From contig NZ_JBDSQX010000182.1 of NCBI RefSeq assembly GCF_039929605.1, forward strand, positions 19,419 to 83,418: 64,000 nucleotides of DNA, in the 5' to 3' direction. The notes beneath the pieces were generated by a model. The model was not told the DNA's origin. It saw only the letters and a list, made by a program, of their open reading frames with translations, and did no database searches. The DNA comes from Pelomonas sp039929605. Lineage in GTDB: Bacteria; Pseudomonadota; Gammaproteobacteria; Burkholderiales; Burkholderiaceae_C. Position 1 is the stretch's first letter; the number at the start of each line of letters is the position of its first letter. A program made the position numbers and the translations under genes. Below are positions 30,973-38,441 of the stretch, piece by piece.

Positions 30973-32580
30973 ATGGGCCGAAGGTCTGGAGTTGAGGGGT
31001 TCCTGCGCGCCGCAGGGCGCGCCATGGCTGCATCGGAACGGAACCGACAGCGCTTGGTTCGAGCAGCAGCTACCCAAGCAAGGCAGCTTGAACGCCATCA
31101 ACGGATGGCAGCGAATCAACATAGACGTGCTGACCAGGCGGCTGCAAAGGAAGCCAAGGCTCAGTACCTCGCGGACCGGGAAGCTGAGACCGAAGACCTG
31201 AATGCTGAGGTCCAGGAACGCGTCGACGAGCTTCAGAGCATCTTGGCGCACACACTGAGGGTGGACGACCGCATCACTTTCAACTCGTTAAGGAGCAAGG
31301 TCGCCTTCGATGAGTTCAAGCTTGCGTCAGCCCTGGTCTCGAAGCCAGCTCCGACAGCCGCAGTGGTTGCCCCGCCCTCCTGGGTGCAGAAGTTCATCCC
31401 AGGCGCTTCTTCGAAGCATGCGCAAGCCGTCGAGGCGAACCGTGCCTCGCACGCTGCTGCTCTCGCCGAGCACCAGCGCGTCGAAGCAATGAAGGTTGCG
31501 GCGACTGCGAAGGCGAAGGAAGAGCATGCTCAGCGCAAGGCTGCCTTTGAAGCTGAGCAGCAGAAGAGGAACGCGGAGGTCGACGACTTCGAGGCCGACT
31601 ACCGAGCTAAGAACGCCGACGCCGTCGTGGCGTACAACGAGATGGTTCTGACACGCTCGGAGTACCCCGATGAGGGCTTTCCTCAGAACTTCCGCCTGGC
31701 GTACAACGAAGCTTCCAGTGAGCTGGTGGTCGAGTACGAGCTGCCGCTTGCCACAGTGATCCCTGCTGAGGCTGAGTACCGCTACATCAAGACGCGGGAC
31801 GAGATTGAATCAAAGGCCCGCAAGCCAGCGGAGACGAAGAAGCTGTACCAGGACGTGCTGGCATCCATCGCGCTTCGGACGCTGCATGAGCTGTTCGAAG
31901 CGGATCAGGCTGACGCGCTTTCCATCGCGACCTTCACAGGCGTCTTGGACACCATCGACCCCGCGAATGGCCGTGAGGCCCGCATTCCTGTCATTAGCGT
32001 CCGTGCTCCAAAGGCTGAGTTCGAGCAAATTCGCTTGGACAAGGTCGACAAGGTGGTCTGTCTTCGCAACCTGGGAGCCCATGTCTCAGGCCGACCCGAT
32101 GAGCTTCAAGCGGTGAAGCCCATCGTCGAGTTCAACATGGTCGACAAGCGGTTCATCGAGCAGGGCGATGCGCTTTCCGGCCTGGAGTCAAGGCCGAACC
32201 TCATGGACCTGACACCCAGCGAGTTCGAAATCCTGGTTTCAAACCTGTTCGGCAAGATGGGTCTGGAAACCAGACTCACGCGCTCCTCGCGCGATGGTGG
32301 CGTGGATGCAGTCGCTTTCGATGCTCGTCCGGTACTGGGAGGCAAGGTAGTCATTCAGGCGAAGCGATACCGCGACACGGTGGGAGTCAGTGCCGTGCGT
32401 GACCTGTACGGCACGATGCTCAATGAAGGTGCCTCCAAGGGCATCCTCGTGTGTACCAGCGGCTACGGTGCCGACGCGTACAACTTCTCCAAGGACAAGC
32501 CGCTCGAGCTCATCGATGGCGGTGGCCTGCTTTACCTACTGCGAGAGCACGCGGGTACGCATGCGCGCATTGCGTCGTAG
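30973..32580 (+). CDS. Mrr-like restriction endonuclease with coiled-coil N-terminus
   Basis: A 535-residue protein. The N-terminal half (about 20-215) is a highly charged, alanine-rich helical region, probably coiled coil. The C-terminal domain (about 415-535) is an Mrr-type PD-(D/E)xK nuclease: LTPSEFEILVSNLFGKMGL, then GGVDAVAF with D445 and QAKRY with Q462/K464. Mrr enzymes act as type IV restriction of modified DNA. The gene has lower GC and less biased codon use than its neighbours, which suggests horizontal acquisition. The ATG at 30973 has a GGGAGG ribosome-binding site. No methylase lies next to it. Confidence 0.87.
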   Translation: MGRRSGVEGFLRAAGRAMAASERNRQRLVRAAATQARQLERHQRMAANQHRRADQAAAKEAKAQYLADREAETEDLNAEVQERVDELQSILAHTLRVDDRITFNSLRSKVAFDEFKLASALVSKPAPTAAVVAPPSWVQKFIPGASSKHAQAVEANRASHAAALAEHQRVEAMKVAATAKAKEEHAQRKAAFEAEQQKRNAEVDDFEADYRAKNADAVVAYNEMVLTRSEYPDEGFPQNFRLAYNEASSELVVEYELPLATVIPAEAEYRYIKTRDEIESKARKPAETKKLYQDVLASIALRTLHELFEADQADALSIATFTGVLDTIDPANGREARIPVISVRAPKAEFEQIRLDKVDKVVCLRNLGAHVSGRPDELQAVKPIVEFNMVDKRFIEQGDALSGLESRPNLMDLTPSEFEILVSNLFGKMGLETRLTRSSRDGGVDAVAFDARPVLGGKVVIQAKRYRDTVGVSAVRDLYGTMLNEGASKGILVCTSGYGADAYNFSKDKPLELIDGGGLLYLLREHAGTHARIAS

Positions 32581-32597
32581 CGAGCTTCAGTGCCGCC

Positions 32598-33233
32598 CTA
32601 ACCGAGGTGCAGGCCCAACCGCGCCAGCTCGCCGCGCCCCTGGCGCACCAGCACCGGCTCGTCGCCTTGGCTCAAGTCCAACACCGTGGTCGGCTGGGCC
32701 GGGCAGGCGCCCGCGTCCAGCACGAACTGCAGTTGCCGGTCCAGCCGGGCGCAGACGTCGGCGGCGTCGTTCATCGGCTCGGTGTCGCCGGGCGGGATCA
32801 GCGTCGTCGACAACAGCGGCTCGCCGAACAGCGCCAGCAGGTCCTGCGTGACGCGGTGGTCGGGCACGCGCAGGCCGATGGTGCGGCGGCTGGGGTGGGA
32901 CAGGCGGCGCGGCACTTCCTTGGTGGCCGGCAGGATGAAGGTGTAGGCACCGGGCGTGGCCAGCTTGAGCAGGCGGTACTGGCGGTTGTCCACCCTCGCG
33001 TAGTTGGCCAGCTCGGACAGGTCGCGGCACAGCAGCGTCAGGTGGTGCTTGTCGTCGACGCCGCGCACCCGGCGCAGCGCCTCGGCGGCGCCTTTGTCGT
33101 CCAGGCGGCAGACGAAGGCGTAGCTGGAGTCCGTCGGGATGGCGCCAATGCCGCCGGCCTGCAGCATCTGCGCTGCCTGGCGCAGGAAGCGCGGCTGCGG
33201 GTTGTCGGGGTGGACTTCGAAGAGCTGGGCCAT
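32598..33233 (-). CDS. YciO/Sua5/YrdC family threonylcarbamoyl-AMP synthase-like protein
   Basis: A 211-residue single-domain protein. It has the phosphate-binding block GGIGAIPTDSSYAFVCR, RRVRGVDDKHHLTLLCRDL, and TFILPATKEVPRRL. It resembles YciO, whose activity in tRNA t6A synthesis is debated, more than TsaC, since the PTDTVYG signature is altered to PTDSSYA. The substrate set would be threonine, bicarbonate and ATP if it acts like TsaC. The start at 33233 was chosen because upstream sequence belongs to the antisense of the next gene. Confidence 0.85.
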   Translation of the reverse strand: MAQLFEVHPDNPQPRFLRQAAQMLQAGGIGAIPTDSSYAFVCRLDDKGAAEALRRVRGVDDKHHLTLLCRDLSELANYARVDNRQYRLLKLATPGAYTFILPATKEVPRRLSHPSRRTIGLRVPDHRVTQDLLALFGEPLLSTTLIPPGDTEPMNDAADVCARLDRQLQFVLDAGACPAQPTTVLDLSQGDEPVLVRQGRGELARLGLHLG

Positions 33234-33264
33234 ACGGCATTTTGCGGTAGCCGGCCCGTGAGCT

Positions 33265-34452
33265 TCAGTCGAACTTGAAGAGGAACTGCTGTTCCAGCTC
33301 GGCGTCGGCCAGCTCGGTCTTGCAGACATAGGCCTGCACCGTCTTCCGGATGATGTCGACCAAGCGGGGGTCGCCTTGCACCTGTACGGCGTCGGCATGG
33401 CCGCCCCGGCCGATCTTGAACTTCACGTCAACGAGATAGTCACCTTTGAGCCCTTCCGGTGGGGGCCCGGGGGGCAGCGGCATGTCCGGGCAGGCCTCGC
33501 TCACCTTCGCGCGCTGGGCGGTTACGTCCGAGAGTTCAGAGCGCGAGCGGTGAGCCGTTGGCTTGGCGGCTTCCGGCGTACCGGTGTTCAGCGCCTGTAC
33601 GGCGCCGAAGCCCAGCACGGCGCTCAGCGCCAGCGCCGCATGGGCCGCTTGACGAGCCCTGACGCTGGGGGCGGCGTTCTTGAGCAACATGATCCTCTCC
33701 TTCAAGGGGTGGCGAGCCTGCCAGGCCGAGGCAGTGGGCGGGAGGCCGGTGGCCCCGTCGAGCTTGAGCAGGGCGAGGCCGTAGCGGCGCCAGCTGCCGG
33801 GATAACGTTGCATCACAGCGGCGTCACAGGCGAGTTCCTGGTCCTGCCGCAGGGCGGCCAGGCCCCACCACATCAGCGGGTTGAACCAGGCGAGGCCGGT
33901 CAGCAGCGTGGCCAGCATCCGCGCAGAGTTGTCGAGCCGGCGTGCGTGGGTGGCCTCGTGAGCCAGGATCCAGCGTCTCTCGTCGGCCGCGAATCGCTGC
34001 CGGAAGTCGGCCGGCAAGACCAGGCGCGGGCGCCACACGCCGAGCAGGCCGGGCGAGTCGCCGGCAGGCGCCCGCCACGGGCCAAGGCCACGGCCCTGCA
34101 ACTGCCGCCGGTAGCGGTGGTGCCGCGCGGTCTGCGCCCAGGCCACGGCAATGAGGCCGGCCAGCCACAGCGCCTGCGCGCCGGCCTGCGCTCCCTCCGG
34201 CGTCGCAGCGCTGGGCAATGCCGTCAGCGTTGAGATGTGCACGGCCGGCAAGGTCAAGTGCGGCAAGCCAGTCGACGGCCAGAGTGCGGCGAGGGCCAAC
34301 CAAGGCGGCAGCAGCCACAGCGCGTAGGCAGCCTGGGGCCCTGCCCGCCGCCGCCAGGGCCGCCGCAGCACCAAGACCGCCAGCAGCCCCAACGTGAGGC
34401 CGGTGTGGGCACGCCACAGCGTGTCGATCCAGGTGTCAGGCAGCGTCGTCAT
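33265..34452 (-). CDS. M56 metallopeptidase with TonB-like C-terminus
   Basis: A 395-residue membrane protein. The M56 domain has the zinc motif HEATH (H165, E166, H169) between membrane helices, and NPLMWWGLAALRQDQELACD after it. Beyond a third hydrophobic segment (about 263-285), the C-terminal ~95 residues resemble the TonB C-terminal fold (GDYLVDVKFKIGRGGHADAVQVQG). Such TonB-like tails replace the beta-lactam sensor in many BlaR-type proteins of Gram-negatives. It overlaps the blaI-like gene 34436-34807 by 17 bp, so the pair is coupled. Confidence 0.87.
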   Translation of the reverse strand: MTTLPDTWIDTLWRAHTGLTLGLLAVLVLRRPWRRRAGPQAAYALWLLPPWLALAALWPSTGLPHLTLPAVHISTLTALPSAATPEGAQAGAQALWLAGLIAVAWAQTARHHRYRRQLQGRGLGPWRAPAGDSPGLLGVWRPRLVLPADFRQRFAADERRWILAHEATHARRLDNSARMLATLLTGLAWFNPLMWWGLAALRQDQELACDAAVMQRYPGSWRRYGLALLKLDGATGLPPTASAWQARHPLKERIMLLKNAAPSVRARQAAHAALALSAVLGFGAVQALNTGTPEAAKPTAHRSRSELSDVTAQRAKVSEACPDMPLPPGPPPEGLKGDYLVDVKFKIGRGGHADAVQVQGDPRLVDIIRKTVQAYVCKTELADAELEQQFLFKFD

Positions 34453-34807
34453 GCGCCTCCAGCAGGCGCCGCAAGGCCTCGGCGTCTTCGCGGCTCAATT
34501 TGCGCTGGGAGGAAAAATGCGCCACCAGCGGCGACAGCCGACCGCCGAAGACACGGTCGAGTAGGTTCAGCGATTCACCCTGCTCCCAGTCGTCACGGGC
34601 GACGAGGGGTTCGTAGAGATAGCGCCGGCCGTCGCGGTCCGCCTGCAGCGCGCCCTTGTTGAGCAGGCGGTTCAGCAGTGTCTTGACTGTGCCGAGCTGC
34701 CAGCCGGCGTCCTGTGGCAGGGCGGCGAGGATGTCCTCGGCACTGAGCGGATGGCGCGCCCAGAGGGTGCGCATGATCCGGGATTCGGCGTCGGAGATGC
34801 TGCTCAT
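34436..34807 (-). CDS. BlaI/MecI/CopY family repressor, second locus
   Basis: A 123-residue winged-helix repressor closely related to the one at 28550-28933, with WQLGTVKTLLNRLLNKGAL and DGRRYLYEP. It has the C-terminal FGGRLSPLVAHFSSQRKLS helix. ATG at 34807 is preferred over a TTG three codons upstream. Its operator is a nested palindrome immediately before the start codon. It forms a two-gene module with the M56/TonB-like protein. Confidence 0.92.
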   Translation of the reverse strand: MSSISDAESRIMRTLWARHPLSAEDILAALPQDAGWQLGTVKTLLNRLLNKGALQADRDGRRYLYEPLVARDDWEQGESLNLLDRVFGGRLSPLVAHFSSQRKLSREDAEALRRLLEAHDDAA

Positions 34808-34810
34808 GAT

Positions 34811-34853
34811 CGACAACAGAGTGTTGACGATTGATTGTCAACGGCTGTTGTCG
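34811..34853 (-). promoter_or_regulatory. Nested palindromic operator of the second BlaI-like repressor
   Basis: Outer arms CGACAACAG (34811-34819) and CTGTTGTCG (34845-34853) are perfect inverted repeats. Inner arms GTTGAC (34823-34828) and GTCAAC (34837-34842) form a second one. The site ends 4 bp from the start codon, so a bound repressor would cover the translation start region and promoter. Confidence 0.75.
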
Positions 34854-34898
34854 AACGCGCCAATCGAGGGAAACCCGCGGGCGGCGCGGACGACTGGA

Positions 34899-35762
34899 TC
34901 AGTGATGAATCTTGTCGGCCAGCTCGGCCCAGACGGGCGTGAGCTTGGTAGCAAGAGGCGGCAGCGTGCCGAGGTCGATACGGCTCTCGTCGGGGCTGTG
35001 GAAGTCCGAGCCGCGCGACGCGAGGAGGCCGAACTCCAGCGCCGTGTCGGTGTACTTCACGAACTCGGCCGGCGTGTGGCTGCCGGTGACGACCTCGATG
35101 CCGCGCCCGCCGTGGCCGATGAACTCGGTGATGAGTGCGTACTCCTCGGTCGGTGTGAAGTCGTAGCGGCCCGGGTGGGCGATGACGGCGACACCGCCGG
35201 CGCGGGTGATCCAGCCGACGGCGTCCTTCAGCGCCGCCCACTTGTGCGCCACGAAGCCGGGCTTGCCTTCGGTCAGGAAGCGGCGGAACACCTCCGAGAT
35301 GTCGCTGCAATGGCCGGCGTCGACAAGGAAGCGGGCGAAGTGGGTGCGCGAGATCAGCTCCGGGTTGCCGACGTACTTCAACGCGCCCTCGAAGGCGCCG
35401 TGGATGCCGACCTCGGCCAGGCCAGCCGCCATCTCGCGGGCACGCGGCTCGCGCCCGCCACGCGTGGCGCGCAGGCCATTGATGATCTCGGGCGCTTCAT
35501 GGTCGAAGCCCAGCCCGACGATGTGCACGACACGGCCGGCGAAGCTGACCGAGATTTCGGTGCCGGTCAGGTAGGGCAGGCCCAGGGCCTTGGCGGCGGC
35601 GATGGCGCGGGCTTGGCCGCCGATCTCGTCGTGGTCGGTCAGTGACCACAGCTGCACGCCGCCCGCCTTAGCGCGCGCGGCCAGCGCCTCGGGCGTCAGC
35701 GTGCCGTCCGAGACGATGGAATGGCAATGCAGGTCGGCGTTGAGCGTGGGGTTGAGGTTCAC
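34899..35762 (-). CDS. PHP-domain 3',5'-nucleotide phosphatase (RnmAB/YciV-like)
   Basis: A 287-residue PHP domain phosphoesterase. The metal-binding motifs are DLHCHSIVSDG (residues 10-20), LTDHDEIGG, TGTEISV and the late GSDFHSP. E. coli RnmAB (YciV) removes 5'-phosphates from short RNA oligonucleotides and pAp; Chromobacterium violaceum CV1693 is a similar 3',5'-nucleoside bisphosphatase. The gene lies directly downstream of recJ, separated by 9 bp. Confidence 0.9.
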   Translation of the reverse strand: MNLNPTLNADLHCHSIVSDGTLTPEALAARAKAGGVQLWSLTDHDEIGGQARAIAAAKALGLPYLTGTEISVSFAGRVVHIVGLGFDHEAPEIINGLRATRGGREPRAREMAAGLAEVGIHGAFEGALKYVGNPELISRTHFARFLVDAGHCSDISEVFRRFLTEGKPGFVAHKWAALKDAVGWITRAGGVAVIAHPGRYDFTPTEEYALITEFIGHGGRGIEVVTGSHTPAEFVKYTDTALEFGLLASRGSDFHSPDESRIDLGTLPPLATKLTPVWAELADKIHH

Positions 35763-35771
35763 GCCCCGAGT

Positions 35772-37508
35772 TTAAGGAGTCGCGACCGTTGCCTGCGCCT
35801 CGACAACGTATTGCACCCGCTGCTGACCCTGCCATTCGTCCAGGCTGAGCCGGTAGGCCAGCGTGGCGCGCTCGGGCAGCATGTCGACGTGGTTGAACCA
35901 GATCGCGTCGATGAGCTTGCCGCCGTGGCGCAGGCGCAGCTTGAGGTGCTTCTCGCCGACCAGGCGCTGGGAGATCACCTCGAAGTGGTCGCAGAACACC
36001 GGCGCCTCGAAGCCCTGGCCCCAGACCTGCGCGTCCAGCAGTCGTGCCGTCTCCGCCGTGGCCGCGTCGGCCGGCAGGGTGCCGTCATGGCGCAGCGTGC
36101 GGGTCAAGTCCTGCTCGTTCAGCCACTCCTCGGCGACGCGGGCGAAGGCGAGGGCGAAGCGGTTGATGTCATCCACCGCCAGCGTCGCACCGGCCGCCAT
36201 CGCGTGGCCGCCGAACTTGGCGAGCAAATCAGGCTCGCGCTTGCTGACGAGGTCCAGCGCGTCGCGCAGGTGAAAGCCGGGGATGGAGCGGCCTGAGCCT
36301 TTGAGATTGCCGTCGGTGCCGCGCGCGAAGACGAAGGTCGGGCGGTGCACGCGGTCCTTGATGCGCGAGGCGACGATGCCGACGACGCCTTCGTGGAAGT
36401 CGGCGTCGAACAGCGCCACGGCCGGCGGCAGGGCGCCCTGCAGTGCGGCTATGAGCCCGTCCAGCCGCGCCTCGGCCATCTCGCGCATGCCGCTCTCGAT
36501 CTCGCGGCGCTCGCGGTTGATGGCGTCGAGCTGGGTGGCCAGCTCCAACGCGCGCTCGGGGTCATCGGTGGTCAGCGTCTCGATGCCCAGCGTCATGTCG
36601 GCCAGGCGCCCGGCCGCGTTGATGCGCGGGCCTAGTGCAAAGCCGAGGTCGAAGCCCTGGGCCTTGCTCGCGTCGCGCTTGGCGGCGCTGAACAGCGCCA
36701 TCACCCCCGGCTGCGCGCGGCCCGCGCGCATGCGCTTCAGCCCCTGCGCGACGAGGCGGCGGTTGTTGGCGTCGAGCTTGACGACGTCGGCCACGGTGCC
36801 GAGGGCGACGAGATCCAGCAGCCCGTCGAGCCGCGGCACCTCGGTGAAGGCACCGCGTGAACGCAGCTCGGCGCGCAGGCCCATCAGCACGTAGAAGGCC
36901 ACGCCCACGCCGGCCAGCGACTTGCTCGCGAAGCTGCAGCCGGATTGGTTGGGGTTGACGATGGCCTCGGCCTCGGGAACGACGATGACGCCGTCGACCA
37001 GTGCCGGCAGATGGTGGTCGGTCACCAGCACCTTCAGGCCCAGCGCGCGGGCGTGGGCCACGCCGGCGAGGCTGGCGATGCCGTTGTCCACGGTGACGAG
37101 CAGCGTGGGCGATTGCTCCAGCGCCAGGTCGACGATGGTCGGCGTGAGGCCATAGCCGTGCACGGCGCGGTCGGGCACGACGTAGCCGAGCTGCTCGGGC
37201 CGCGCGCCCAGCAGCCGCAGGCCGCGCAGCATGACGGCGCAGGCGGTGGCGCCGTCGCAGTCGTAGTCGGCCACGATGACGAGGCGCTCGCCGTGCTGGA
37301 TGGCGTCGGCCAGCAGGCGGCCGGCTTCGGGCAGGCCCTTGAGGTCGGTGGGCGGCAGCAACTGGGCGAGGCTTTCGTCCAGCTCGGTGGCCTCGCGCAC
37401 GCCGCGCGAGGCGAGAAGCCGGGCCAGCAGCGGCGCCACGCCGGCCTGCTCCAGCGCCCAGGCGGTGCGCGGATTCACCTCGCGTTCGATGAGCTTCGGG
37501 GAACTCAT
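35772..37508 (-). CDS. recJ: Single-stranded-DNA exonuclease RecJ
   Basis: A 578-residue DHH-family 5'-3' exonuclease. The metal-binding motifs are DYDCDG (81-86) and DHH in LVTDHHLP. GFALGPRINAAGRL and the RSIPGFHLRDAL block with GGHAMAAGAT follow, then an OB fold. RecJ acts in RecFOR repair and mismatch repair. The start at 37508 (MSSPKLIERE) overlaps the upstream RpfE-like gene by four bases (ATGA). The order rpfE-recJ is also known from Xanthomonas. Confidence 0.95.
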   Translation of the reverse strand: MSSPKLIEREVNPRTAWALEQAGVAPLLARLLASRGVREATELDESLAQLLPPTDLKGLPEAGRLLADAIQHGERLVIVADYDCDGATACAVMLRGLRLLGARPEQLGYVVPDRAVHGYGLTPTIVDLALEQSPTLLVTVDNGIASLAGVAHARALGLKVLVTDHHLPALVDGVIVVPEAEAIVNPNQSGCSFASKSLAGVGVAFYVLMGLRAELRSRGAFTEVPRLDGLLDLVALGTVADVVKLDANNRRLVAQGLKRMRAGRAQPGVMALFSAAKRDASKAQGFDLGFALGPRINAAGRLADMTLGIETLTTDDPERALELATQLDAINRERREIESGMREMAEARLDGLIAALQGALPPAVALFDADFHEGVVGIVASRIKDRVHRPTFVFARGTDGNLKGSGRSIPGFHLRDALDLVSKREPDLLAKFGGHAMAAGATLAVDDINRFALAFARVAEEWLNEQDLTRTLRHDGTLPADAATAETARLLDAQVWGQGFEAPVFCDHFEVISQRLVGEKHLKLRLRHGGKLIDAIWFNHVDMLPERATLAYRLSLDEWQGQQRVQYVVEAQATVATP

Positions 37509-38380
37509 AGCGCCTCCAGCGTGGCGGCCATGTCGGGCGTCTGCCAACGGCGCTTCAGCTTCTCGATCAGCGACAAAGGTTGGGCAATGAAGTGACGCGC
37601 AAAGCGCTCACCGCACAACGTCAACTCAGTGAGCGGCTGCGCCAGCGGTCCCGCGTCCAGTCGCTGCCAGGCCTCGGCCCAGGCGGCGAGGTCGCCGTTT
37701 AGCAGCGGCTCGGTCAGGCGGGCGTCGACGGTCACGTCGGCGGGCTGGCCGTTCGCGCGACCGATGTCGCCAATCCATACCGAGTTGACAGCATGCGCGC
37801 CGCGCGCCTCGCGTTCTTCGTTCAGCGCGTGGCCGTGCATCAGCATCTGGGCCTCGTTCTGCCAGCGGCGCAGCACGCGGCTGTCGGGCAGCCAGGGCTC
37901 GATGCGCTGGCCGGCGGCGCGTTCGATGCTGGCCGCGTGCAGGCCCTCCAGCGCCGTCGCATGGCCGATGGCCCAGCGCGTGGCGTCCAGCAGCCGCCAT
38001 TGCCAGCCTTCGCTCTGCGGCCACAGCTCGCGCAGCAGCGCGGTGAAGCGGGCCGCATCGGATTCCGACAGATTCAGCGCCGCCGGCGGCAGCACGTCCA
38101 CGCCGTCAGTGCCGACGGCCAGATGCACCGGCGTCACCAGCGCCCAGCTCAGCTCGGGGCCGGCGTTGGCGGCCCAGGCCGCAGCGCTCGGCTCGGCCTG
38201 ACCACGCAGGGCGGCGAGGGCGATGTGGTGCGGCGGGTGCGGCGAGAACTCGTCGCTGCCCCAGCTCTTCCCCGGGCTGAGCCGGGCCAGCAGTGCCGCC
38301 AGGTTGGGCAGGGCCAGCCCGGACAGCGCATGCCGCGCGGCCTCGTCCAGCGCGCTGGCATGGGGAATCATTAAATGCAT
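37505..38380 (-). CDS. RpfE-like conserved protein upstream of recJ
   Basis: A 291-residue protein of the COG4255/RpfE-like group. The N-terminus HLMIPHASALDEAARHALSG and the central WALVTPVHLAVG and LHAASIERAAGQRIEPWLP blocks are the family signature. It is often annotated as related to cofactor-independent phosphoglycerate mutase, but I see no catalytic serine or metal site. Function unknown. The start is ATG at 38380; the ppk1 gene diverges from here with about 60 bp between them. It overlaps recJ by 4 bp. Confidence 0.78.
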   Translation of the reverse strand: MHLMIPHASALDEAARHALSGLALPNLAALLARLSPGKSWGSDEFSPHPPHHIALAALRGQAEPSAAAWAANAGPELSWALVTPVHLAVGTDGVDVLPPAALNLSESDAARFTALLRELWPQSEGWQWRLLDATRWAIGHATALEGLHAASIERAAGQRIEPWLPDSRVLRRWQNEAQMLMHGHALNEEREARGAHAVNSVWIGDIGRANGQPADVTVDARLTEPLLNGDLAAWAEAWQRLDAGPLAQPLTELTLCGERFARHFIAQPLSLIEKLKRRWQTPDMAATLEAL

Positions 38381-38411
38381 GGGCGGGATTATCCCGAGGC
38401 GATTCAAGCGT

Positions 38412-38429
38412 TTGTCACAAAGCCTTCAT
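38412..38429 (+). promoter_or_regulatory. Pho box upstream of ppk1
   Basis: TTGTCACAAAGCCTTCAT has two 7-bp halves resembling CTGTCAT (5/7 and 6/7) separated by AAAG, the PhoB layout. It ends 12 bp before the ppk1 ATG, so the -10 box would lie at or over the start codon, unlike at ppk2. It shares 14 of 18 positions with the ppk2 box. Confidence 0.55.
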
Positions 38430-38441
38430 ACACTTTTCAAC

